The notes under the pieces were generated by a model that had not been told where the DNA came from, made no database searches, and saw only the letters and a program-made list of their open reading frames with translations. Positions 1 to 5,396 of a DNA stretch of 18,417 bases are shown here, one piece after another (position 1 is the first letter of the stretch; every line of letters starts with the position of its first letter). Where the stretch lies: contig JAUILX010000008.1 of NCBI GenBank assembly GCA_030433395.1, positions 1 through 18,417 of the forward strand, written 5' to 3'. The translations under genes were made by a program, and so were the position numbers. This DNA comes from Chlamydiia bacterium (GTDB taxonomy: Bacteria > Chlamydiota > Chlamydiia > Chlamydiales > JACKPQ01).

Positions 1-72
1 CCAAATTGCTTCGAAGCTGGAACAAAAATCATCAATGATACAAAATGTGGTTATCAAAAGTTCTTCGGACAC
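1..72 (-). CDS. Transposase, 5' end only (IS982/IS4-like)
   Basis: This is the first 24 codons of a gene that reads leftwards off the window edge. It starts at a GTG (72-70) placed 5 nt after a perfect AGGAGG ribosome binding site (83-78). The encoded start is V/M-S-E-E-L-L-I followed by CIIDDFC and FEAIW. A short hydrophobic stretch ending in DDFC near the N-terminus is, from memory, typical of IS982 and related IS4-superfamily transposases. The element seems to have landed in the neighbouring IS5-type element, because IS5 coding similarity begins only near 182. Its outer end should therefore lie around 170-184, but I could not define an inverted repeat. The family call is tentative; that a real gene starts here is supported by the strong ribosome binding site. 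Confidence 0.5.
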   Translation of the reverse strand, partial: MSEELLITTFCIIDDFCSSFEAIW

Positions 73-77
73 TTTTG

Positions 78-111
78 CCTCCTGTTGTTGGTGTTGAGAG
101 TTAACAACAGG
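78..111 (-). promoter_or_regulatory. Hairpin overlapping the transposase ribosome binding site
   Basis: A perfect 9-bp inverted repeat, CCTGTTGTT (81-89) and AACAACAGG (103-111), encloses a 13-nt loop. In the minus-strand transcript the 3' arm shares its last three bases with the AGGAGG ribosome binding site (83-78) of the leftward transposase. Many ISs carry such hairpins so that transcripts entering from outside are not translated; that role is inferred here. On the plus strand the same repeat is followed by six T's (113-118) and would also look like an intrinsic terminator. Confidence 0.5.
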
Positions 112-181
112 ATTTTTTATTTCTGGATTTTTTTCAAGTCTTTTCTAATCAGTCGCTTGCTCTATAGTTGATCCGCAACTC

Positions 182-861
182 GCGTTAATTAAGCTCTCAA
201 ACTTGCCTTTGCCCTGCCCAAATTACACAACTGTATGTAAACGCGCCAAGGGCTTGCAAATTACTCTTTCACAGCTCAATGCAGGCGAGAATATACATGT
301 GCTTGCAGGTTCGAGCGGCTTGAAAATTTATGGGGAAGGCGAGTGGAAAACACGGAATTAGTAAGAGGCGAACTTGGAGAAAGCTGCACATAGCCATTGA
401 CGGCAATACGCAATGTGTGGTCGGTGCGGTGCTGACAACAAATAGTGTTGGAGATAGCGAAGCATTTGGACCACTTATAGGTAGCATTCAAGGGGATGTA
501 AAAAGCGTTACAGGAGATGGGGGTTATAATACCGTAGATTGTTACGATACGTGTGAGTGTTATGGAGCAAGATCGATTATTCCCCCAAGGCGTGGAAGCA
601 GGAAATCCGATCTGGCAGAGAGCTTAGACCTTGGGAACGAGGCAATCGATACCCTATCGGTGCTTGGTGGAGATGATGAGGCTCGAAAAAAGTGGAAGCA
701 GGAGGTGGGGTATCATCATCGCTCATTAGTTGAGACATTTTTTTGTCGGCATAAGACAATATTTGACCCAACCAAATCAGGCTGTGGAAAGCTTTATTAG
801 ATGCGAAGCATTAACTAAGATGACTATTTTAGGAATGCCGATAAGCCATAAGGTAAAGTAG
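182..861 (+). pseudogene. IS5-family transposase, frameshifted remnant
   Basis: The coding similarity moves through three frames. The first part (182 to about 352) encodes LPLPCPNYTTVCKRAKGL and GSSGLKIYGEGEW, typical of the middle of IS5-type transposases. It stops at tandem TAG TAA codons, while the next frame continues with HGISKRRTWRKLHIAIDG, the GDGGYN motif and YHHRSLVETFF (about 350-766), which holds the last catalytic glutamate. The C-terminal frame (769-861) reads PNQAVESFIRCEALTKMTILGMP and ends at TAG 859-861. The expected residues between KTIF and NQAVE are missing, so the second shift came with a deletion. The N-terminal part is absent, probably cut by the element to the left. 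The gene cannot make a working transposase. Confidence 0.85.
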
Positions 862-914
862 TCATCACGGACTAAGGCAACCTCACTCTTGCCACTGATT
901 TATTCAACAACACC
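182..914 (+). mobile_element. IS5-type element remnant with right end
   Basis: The element keeps its right end downstream of the transposase remnant. The terminal repeat at 892-914, read inwards, starts GGTGTTGTTGAATAAATCAG. The same end is present in inverted orientation at 3288, where it starts GGCGTTGTCAAGTAAATCAG. The two copies match closely over about 120 bp, covering the last 25 transposase codons and the end. The left end is missing. Confidence 0.75.
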
Positions 915-936
915 ACTCACCAATCGTTTTTGCGAT

Positions 937-1131
937 TGCACAAGTACGCGCTTTTTGGATTAGACAGTACGTGAAAAGTTTACTTTTTGAATAAAAAGTG
1001 GTCAAAATAAAACCTTTTAAACTGTTGAGGAGAAAAAACCAAAAATTTTTTAAAGCTAAAAAAGGCCAGTATTATTTTCATTCTCAACAAGATGGAAAAT
1101 CAAAAGAGCATCAATCTAATTGAAAATTGCT
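937..1131 (+). mobile_element. Right-end fragment of an older copy of the 1143-2709 IS
   Basis: This segment aligns with about 2510-2708 of the complete element. It encodes the last codons of the same transposase (KYALFGLD, then S-T-stop against S-S-stop), followed by a diverged copy of the same 3' untranslated region and the terminal ATTGAAAATTGCT at 1119-1131. Everything upstream of the final transposase codons is gone. Divergence is clearly visible, so this copy is older than the complete one or comes from a different subline. Confidence 0.85.
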
Positions 1132-1156
1132 AGTAATAAAATCAGCAATTTTCAAT
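1119..1156. repeat. Abutted IS ends forming a palindrome
   Basis: ATTGAAAATTGCT (1119-1131, right end of the fragment) and AGCAATTTTCAAT (1144-1156, left end of the complete element) form perfect 13-bp arms around a 12-nt spacer. The spacer contains TAATAAAAT (1134-1142), the left copy of the target duplication. The palindrome comes from two ends of the same IS lying almost back to back. Confidence 0.85.
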
Positions 1157-1221
1157 ATGAAGACAAAACGTGCTGAGAAGTAAATAAGAAAGGGATACCA
1201 TTGTTTTGAACATAAACAAAA

Positions 1222-1240
1222 TTTGCAGATGAACTGCAAA
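1222..1240 (+). promoter_or_regulatory. Hairpin just before the transposase start
   Basis: TTTGCAG (1222-1228) and CTGCAAA (1234-1240) form a 7-bp stem with loop ATGAA, ending one base before the ATG at 1242. No ribosome binding site is visible between stem and start. The hairpin may limit translation of the transposase, a common feature of ISs; the function is inferred. Confidence 0.35.
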
Positions 1241-1241
1241 A

Positions 1242-2549
1242 ATGGTACCCCAGATGAAACGGAAGCTTACCCAAACCGCATTAATAAAGTCGATAGAAAA
1301 AAGAGCATTTTGCCTTGAAGATCCAAGAGCGGCCAATCGACACTATCCGCTAAAAGATGTGTTCATGACCAGCTTTTGGATGTGTTTTTTGAACGCAGAT
1401 TCTCTGAGCAGCTATTACGAGGATCTACAAAAGGCAAAGGGAAACGTAAAAAGCCTACTTGGCGTGAGAGAAGTTCCCTGCAGAAATCAAATGTGCAACG
1501 TCCTGGATCAAATACCCTTAGATCAGTTAAGCCTGGTATTTGATGACATCCTAAAAAGAATGGACCGCAGCGGAGTATTAAACGATTTCAAACATTCCCG
1601 GTTTGGGTATCTAATAGCCCTAGATGGCACACAGATCTCAAATTCAAAAAAAATCTCATGTGAAAATTGTTGCCAAAAGCACCATAAAGATGGGCGAGTA
1701 CAATACTGCCACTCTGTATTAAACGCGATGCTTATACACCCAAGTCAGGATGTAGCGCTTCCAGTAGGAGATGAGTTTATACAAAGGCAGGATGGGAGAA
1801 AAAGGCAAGACTGTGAGCGCAATGCAGCAAGGAGATGGTTGAATGCATTTTCCAAGCAACACAAGATAATGAATATGACAATCCTAGCAGATGATTTGCA
1901 CTGCAACCAACCGTTTATAGAGGCTCTGGAAAGCAAAGGCTATAACTACATCATGACCTGTAAAGAAGGCTCACACAAATACCTCTACGAATGGATTGAA
2001 GCACAGCGCCAAGGGGGTGATTTACAAACCCTAACCCTTACAAAATACGAAGGTAATCGAAAGCGGATATACCAGTATGAGTACGTTAACGGCGTAGATA
2101 TCAGGGAGCATGATGCTCTCAAAGGAAACTATGTCAAGCTAACAATCAAAGATGCATTAGGCGAGAGGAATCTTGGAACATTTGCCTATCTGACAAATTA
2201 CAAAATCAGCACCAAAAACATCGAAGCACTGGTAGACGCCGCTAGGAGGCGGTGGAAAGTGGAGAATGAAGGCCACAACACGCTCAAAACGAAAGGGTAT
2301 AATTTTGATCGCAACTATGGACACGGGAAGAAAAACTTGCGCCAGGTGATGGCGTTAATGAAACTGATTGCCATGGCAATCCACGTGCTCATAGACTATC
2401 TCAAACAAGAAACCTTAGCTAGGGTGCGTAAAAGCTACACCTCAATCAAAAAGGCAATGGAAGGCATCCGGAATCTGTTCAGGATAAAGAGATGCAAAAG
2501 CTGGGAAGAGTTGTACAAATACGCACTTTTTGGATTAGACAGCTCATGA
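1242..2549 (+). CDS. IS4-superfamily DDE transposase, intact
   Basis: This 435-residue protein should cut and join the ends of the surrounding element. The likely catalytic acids are D128 in LIALDGTQ, D217 or D218 in TILADDLH, and E341 or E343 in RRRWKVENEGHNTLK. The region after D128 holds a group C140, C143, C144, H147, H148 (CENCCQKHHKDG), then YCHSVLNAMLIHP, which I recall from a set of IS4-like/ISNCY transposases often annotated simply as transposase. A basic C-terminal tail follows. The ATG at 1242 is the first start after an in-frame stop (1230-1232). M5 (1254) is an alternative, and neither has a clear ribosome binding site. The frame has no stops or frameshifts, unlike the other IS genes here. 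Confidence 0.85.
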   Translation: MVPQMKRKLTQTALIKSIEKRAFCLEDPRAANRHYPLKDVFMTSFWMCFLNADSLSSYYEDLQKAKGNVKSLLGVREVPCRNQMCNVLDQIPLDQLSLVFDDILKRMDRSGVLNDFKHSRFGYLIALDGTQISNSKKISCENCCQKHHKDGRVQYCHSVLNAMLIHPSQDVALPVGDEFIQRQDGRKRQDCERNAARRWLNAFSKQHKIMNMTILADDLHCNQPFIEALESKGYNYIMTCKEGSHKYLYEWIEAQRQGGDLQTLTLTKYEGNRKRIYQYEYVNGVDIREHDALKGNYVKLTIKDALGERNLGTFAYLTNYKISTKNIEALVDAARRRWKVENEGHNTLKTKGYNFDRNYGHGKKNLRQVMALMKLIAMAIHVLIDYLKQETLARVRKSYTSIKKAMEGIRNLFRIKRCKSWEELYKYALFGLDSS

Positions 2550-2597
2550 AAAGTTGATTTTTTGAGTGGAAAGTGGTCAAAAAATAAGAACTTACAA

Positions 2598-2668
2598 CCT
2601 GCTGATAAGAAAAAATCAAAATTTTTTCTAAATCAAACAGGAGTGATATTATTCTCATTTTCAGCAGG
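2598..2668 (+). other. Nested hairpins in the IS right end
   Basis: An outer stem CCTGCTGA (2598-2605) / TCAGCAGG (2661-2668) encloses an inner perfect 9-bp stem AGAAAAAAT (2608-2616) / ATTTTTTCT (2621-2629) with a 4-nt loop. The older copy keeps the same layout: TGTTGAG (1023-1029) / CTCAACA (1083-1089) outside, and A6 (1033-1038) / T6 (1046-1051) inside. One outer pair changed from T-A (1025/1087) to C-G (2602/2664), a compensatory double change. The inner stem with its T run could terminate the transposase mRNA. Confidence 0.5.
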
Positions 2669-2872
2669 ATGGAAAATCTAAAGAACGCAAATCAAATTGA
2701 AAATTGCTGCAATAAAATAAAAAAAATATACAAAATAAATACCTTACTTTACAATCAGTCCGGACTTGCTTTTTGTAAGCAAAAATTTTTAGTTGGAGAT
2801 AAAAAATTTTTATATGTACAAATTGACTCGTCCTTTGAATATGATGTTAAACAATCTAAATTAGGAGATTAA
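2669..2872 (+). CDS. Short ORF fused across the IS right end
   Basis: This 67-codon frame has its first 14 codons inside the IS and the rest in flanking AT-rich DNA. I do not recognise the product. The flanking part is lysine- and aromatic-rich with no membrane segment and ends QSKLGD. It ends two bases before the next start (2875), and that gene's ribosome binding site lies within its last codons, which suggests transcription together. The start has no properly spaced ribosome binding site. The homologous ATG of the older copy (1092) reads M-E-N-Q-K-S-I-N-L-I-E-N-C and stops at once. This is either the 3' end of a host gene whose 5' end was replaced by the IS, or simply open frame in AT-rich sequence. 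Confidence 0.3.
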   Translation: MENLKNANQIENCCNKIKKIYKINTLLYNQSGLAFCKQKFLVGDKKFLYVQIDSSFEYDVKQSKLGD

Positions 2873-2874
2873 AT

Positions 2875-3135
2875 ATGATGCAATCCACAGTAAATAGCCT
2901 TTGCGGCGTTACACCAAGCTTTCAAGCACCAAAGCTTGATTCACCGGAAAATATGTTAAAAAAGTTAAATAAGGTAGCGTTGCCAGCAATCTTGCTATTT
3001 GGCGCAACCGCCGTTCAAGGTGCAGATGCGATTGGGTGTCTTGGCTGCGCTATATGCTTAGCAACTGGAGTTATACCACCTTGTATACCAATATGTGTAA
3101 TTTGTGGAGTAACTATCCCAGTACCTTTAGGATAA
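2875..3135 (+). CDS. Small cysteine-patterned secreted-type peptide
   Basis: The 86-residue product has three parts: a polar N-terminal stretch (1-28) with a lone C10; a signal-like segment with K29, K30 and K33 followed by VALPAILLFGATAVQGADA (34-52); and a compact hydrophobic tail rich in Cys, Pro and Gly. The tail cysteines are C55, C58, C61, C70, C74 and C77 (C-x2-C-x2-C-x8-C-x3-C-x2-C), and the protein ends IPVPLG. Cleavage near VQGA/DA would release a mature peptide of about 35 residues with six cysteines. AGGAG (2863-2867) sits 7 nt before the first of two ATGs (2875, 2878). An 11-pair terminator hairpin follows at 3218. I do not recognise the family. A bacteriocin-like peptide, a disulfide-bonded effector or a small envelope protein all fit; the real evidence is the signal-like segment, the cysteine spacing and the ribosome binding site. 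Confidence 0.65.
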   Translation: MMQSTVNSLCGVTPSFQAPKLDSPENMLKKLNKVALPAILLFGATAVQGADAIGCLGCAICLATGVIPPCIPICVICGVTIPVPLG

Positions 3136-3152
3136 AAAATAACAAGGCGGAA

Positions 3153-3212
3153 ATGAAAACCATTAAAGAAATTATGATTTCAATAATAAAATTTATCCTT
3201 TTCTGGATATAA
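3153..3212 (+). CDS. Possible 19-residue hydrophobic peptide
   Basis: MKTIKEIMISIIKFILFWI, then TAA. The product would be a short amphipathic or membrane-inserting helix with a basic N-terminus. An AAGG (3144-3147) lies 5 nt before the ATG. It sits 15 nt after the stop codon of the cysteine-patterned peptide gene and just before the terminator hairpin, so both would share one mRNA. It could be a toxin-like or membrane peptide, the leftover start of a truncated gene, or chance. Confidence 0.3.
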   Translation: MKTIKEIMISIIKFILFWI

Positions 3213-3217
3213 CTCAT

Positions 3218-3254
3218 CAGCCCTTTGCCTGAAAGCGGGGGGCTGTTCATGTTT
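3218..3254 (+). terminator. Intrinsic terminator after the peptide genes
   Basis: The arms 3218-3228 and 3235-3245 pair over 11 bp (eight Watson-Crick, three G-U) around a 6-nt loop and are followed by a T-rich stretch. The G-U pairs exist only in the rightward transcript, which fits termination of the peptide genes rather than of anything reading leftwards. Confidence 0.5.
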
Positions 3255-3287
3255 ATATGTAAATAGCAAGACTTAATCTGACACTTA

Positions 3288-3412
3288 GGCGTTGTCAAGT
3301 AAATCAGTGGTTAGAGTGGGGCTGCCTTAGTCCGTGGTGACTGCTTTATCTTATGGCTTACCGGCATTCCTAAAATAGTCACCTGATTTAATGCTTCGCA
3401 TCTAATAAAGCT
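3288..3412 (-). mobile_element. Inverted IS5-type right-end remnant
   Basis: Read on the minus strand this is the same right end as at 790-914: codons for SFIRCEALNQVTILGMPVSHKIK, then the untranslated end, terminating in GGCGTTGTCAAGTAAATCAG from 3288. It differs from the other copy at scattered positions, so it is not a recent duplicate. Only about 125 bp remain; the rest of the element is missing and host sequence resumes at about 3413. Together with 182-914 it brackets the region in inverted orientation. Confidence 0.75.
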
Positions 3413-3606
3413 TTTCACCTCACGGATGGCTCAAGCTCAAAACCCTTTCTTATTATATCAGCTGCATTAATTGTAGGACCTGTAGCATGTGCTCTACAAA
3501 AGGCCTAAGCGTTCTAGGAAGAGCTTCTGAAGTGTTTTACTACCTATGCTCAGCAAACGAAGCTCTAAAATACGCCAGTCGCTGGGCTGAGAAACACAGC
3601 CCTTAA
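3413..3606 (+). pseudogene. Broken host gene fragment ending at rpoD
   Basis: Two consecutive frames look like parts of one protein. The first (to the TAA at 3506-3508) encodes SSKPFLIISAALIVGPVACALQKA, a likely membrane segment. A frame shifted by one base, usable from about 3487, encodes SVLGRASEVFYYLCSANEAL and then KYASRWAEKHSP, ending at TAA 3604-3606. The 5' end is cut by the inverted IS5 remnant. The stop overlaps the stop of the convergent rpoD gene (3603-3605). The tail alone could start at ATG 3487 (39 codons), but no ribosome binding site is visible. I do not recognise the parent protein. Confidence 0.45.
3584..3602. terminator. Weak bidirectional hairpin at the rpoD 3' end
   Basis: GGGCTG (3584-3589) and CAGCCC (3597-3602) form a 6-bp GC-rich stem directly after the rpoD stop codon. 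There is no convincing T run on either strand, so efficient termination is doubtful. Confidence 0.25.
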
Positions 3607-5270
3607 CTATCCGCCGTTTCAATCATTTCCATGAAAGCTTCTAGGTGCTTAGCGCGTGTTGGGTGACGCATTTTTCGCAATGCTTTTGCTTCAATCTGGC
3701 GCACACGCTCGCGAGTAACACCAAAACGGAGTCCAACTTCTTCTAATGTTTTAGGCTTGCCGTCTAAAAGGCCAAAACGCTCGCTTAAGACTGTGCGCTC
3801 ACGTTCTGTCAAGGTTGAAAGAACATCAGTCATCTTATCTTTTAAGATAGAATATCCTGTTGCTTCAGATGGAGATTCGGTATTCTTATCTTCTAAGAAG
3901 TCTCCAAAAGTACTTTCACCATTATCGCCAACTTCAGCCTGTAGCGAAATCGGATGCTGTGCAATCTTGTAAATCTCTCGCACACGCTCAGGAGTGAGGC
4001 CAAGCTCTTGTGCCAGCTCTTCTGGTGTAGGCTCACGGCCCAGTTCCATCATGAGCTTTTTAGCGCCACGCAATACTTTGTTGATTGTTTCAATCATGTG
4101 CACAGGAATACGGATCGTACGTGCTTGGTCAGCAATCGCACGAGTTACAGCCTGACGAATCCACCATGTAGCATAGGTTGAAAATTTGTAACCACGTCGG
4201 TATTCAAACTTTTCGACAGCTTTCATAAGACCCATATTTCCTTCTTGGATTAAATCCAAAAACGATAGGCCTCTATTGGTATATTTTTTTGCTATGGAGA
4301 TAACAAGTCGAAGGTTTGACTCGACCATTTCACGCTTGGCTTCTTGGCTTTTATCCATCCAGCGCTGAAGCATGCGGACATCTTTTTTAAACTCATCTAG
4401 AGTACGGCCTGCTGCTAACTCTCTTTTTCTTAAGCGGCGGTACGCAGCTTTTAATTTTGCGGCAGCAAAGCGGTTTTTTTCAGCGCGTGGAACAAGCTCT
4501 TTAATCTCTTTTTCTAAGGCAATAAATCGCTCATATGCTGCTGTGATTACCTCGCCAAAGTCATCAATGACATTATGACGGAAATGCATGCGCCTCAGGT
4601 AGGCTTGCGTTCGAATGCGGCTTTTTTCAACTTCTTCGTTAATACGCACACGATCGACTTTTTTAATATTTGGATCGTTATGCTCGATTAACAGACGCTC
4701 AATGACTCTATTTTCTTCAATTAACAGCTCCCTTAACCTAGGCAAAACCTTTAAAAAGTTAGCTTTATTATCGATTTCTTTCTCAGCAATGATTTTGTCA
4801 AAGCGCTCTTTACCGGTAACAAGATAGTGACAAATCGCAATTGTTTCTGCTGCAGAGTAGCGAAAACGCATGATGATACGCTCAATTTGCATTTGCGCTT
4901 TTTCAATACGCTTGGAAATCTCAACTTCCTCTTCTCTTGTGAGAAGGGGAACAGATCCCATCTCTTTAAGGTACATGCGCACAGGATCATCAGAAGTTCC
5001 TTCAGAGCGCTTGGGAAGAACTTCCATTTCCTTCGCTTCTTTCTTCCGCTCTTTCTGTCTTTCAACCTCAGCCTGGTTAAGAATTTGAATGTCCATGCCA
5101 CTTAAAAAAATCAGCACCTGATCAATTTGCTCAGGTGAATCAAATGTCATGGGAAGGACTTCATTGATTTCCTCGTAGGTAAGAAAACCCTGGTCCTTGG
5201 CAATGGCTACTAAATCTTCAATTTTTTGCTGGTGTTGGGGGTCAAAGGCCCCATATCCTGTTTTGCTCAT
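3603..5270 (-). CDS. rpoD: RNA polymerase primary sigma factor (sigma-66 type)
   Basis: This 555-residue housekeeping sigma factor directs core RNA polymerase to most promoters. Region 1.1 is recognisable at about 15-65 and region 1.2 at 94-123 (DDPVRMYLKEMGSVPLLTRE). A basic, helical non-conserved region follows (about 130-310). Region 2 (about 311-395) contains NLRLVISIAKKYTNRGLSFLDL and the -10 reading and melting segment YKFSTYATWWIRQAV. Region 3 is at about 398-460 and region 4 at 482-545, with the -35 helix-turn-helix TLEEVGLRFGVTRERVRQIE. The length is close to the roughly 570 residues of Chlamydia sigma-66. AGGAG lies 3 nt before the ATG. It is divergent from the CoiA-like gene and convergent with the broken gene at 3413. 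It appears intact and ordinary. Confidence 0.97.
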   Translation of the reverse strand: MSKTGYGAFDPQHQQKIEDLVAIAKDQGFLTYEEINEVLPMTFDSPEQIDQVLIFLSGMDIQILNQAEVERQKERKKEAKEMEVLPKRSEGTSDDPVRMYLKEMGSVPLLTREEEVEISKRIEKAQMQIERIIMRFRYSAAETIAICHYLVTGKERFDKIIAEKEIDNKANFLKVLPRLRELLIEENRVIERLLIEHNDPNIKKVDRVRINEEVEKSRIRTQAYLRRMHFRHNVIDDFGEVITAAYERFIALEKEIKELVPRAEKNRFAAAKLKAAYRRLRKRELAAGRTLDEFKKDVRMLQRWMDKSQEAKREMVESNLRLVISIAKKYTNRGLSFLDLIQEGNMGLMKAVEKFEYRRGYKFSTYATWWIRQAVTRAIADQARTIRIPVHMIETINKVLRGAKKLMMELGREPTPEELAQELGLTPERVREIYKIAQHPISLQAEVGDNGESTFGDFLEDKNTESPSEATGYSILKDKMTDVLSTLTERERTVLSERFGLLDGKPKTLEEVGLRFGVTRERVRQIEAKALRKMRHPTRAKHLEAFMEMIETADS

Positions 5271-5310
5271 AAGCTCCTAAAAGATCACAAAATACAATGC
5301 TAGTGAAGTG

Positions 5311-5339
5311 ATTGTCTCGCATAAGCTGCTTTTTGTCAA
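5311..5339 (-). promoter_or_regulatory. Predicted rpoD promoter
   Basis: On the minus strand, TTGACA (5339-5334) is a perfect -35 box. A 17-nt spacer follows, then GACAAT (5316-5311), 4 of 6 to the -10 consensus. The start would be near 5304, giving a leader of about 34 nt before the rpoD ATG at 5270. Confidence 0.5.
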
Positions 5340-5361
5340 TCTCCTACTGATAACGCATTCC

Positions 5362-5390
5362 TTGATAAAAAACAATTATTGATTTAAAAA
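5362..5390 (+). promoter_or_regulatory. Predicted promoter of the CoiA-like gene
   Basis: TTGATA (5362-5367, 5 of 6), a 17-nt spacer and TAAAAA (5385-5390, 4 of 6). The -10 box ends 6 nt before the ATG at 5397, so the predicted start coincides with the start codon. No ribosome binding site is visible, which suggests a leaderless mRNA. Confidence 0.35.
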
Positions 5391-5396
5391 AGTGCT

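Larger units (their letters stand above)
1143..2709 (+). mobile_element. Complete insertion sequence, 1567 bp
   Basis: The left end CAGCAATTTTCAAT (1143-1156) is the exact reverse complement of the right end ATTGAAAATTGCTG (2696-2709). The flanks are TAATAAAAT (1134-1142) and CAATAAAAT (2710-2718), matching at 8 of 9 positions, as expected for a target-site duplication of about 9 bp with one later change. Inside is one intact transposase gene and a structured, roughly 150-bp right end. With an intact gene and perfect ends the element may still be able to move. The family is uncertain: an IS4-superfamily DDE type, perhaps the ISNCY/ISDol1-like group. Confidence 0.85.

Noticed and set aside
81..120. 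Intrinsic terminator of an upstream plus-strand gene
   Set aside because: The hairpin plus T run fits, but the only gene-like signal to the left is a minus-strand start with a perfect ribosome binding site sharing the hairpin. No plus-strand frame ends convincingly before it; the frame that stops at 95-97 does so inside the hairpin.
330..800. An intact 156-residue protein-coding gene
   Set aside because: The ATG is out of frame with the real transposase reading at that point and the tail is out-of-frame noise; the true IS5 coding frame enters from 182 and leaves at 861 through two shifts.
2697..2732. Hybrid promoter formed by the IS end driving the peptide genes
   Set aside because: TTGCTG (2704-2709) and TATACA (2727-2732) are spaced by 17 nt, but the -35 box matches consensus at only 3 of 6 and the region is so AT-rich that -10-like sequences are expected by chance.
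4751..5101. A 116-residue frame antisense-phase within rpoD
   Set aside because: It lies on the same strand in another frame of a well-conserved gene and has the composition expected from the rpoD codons.
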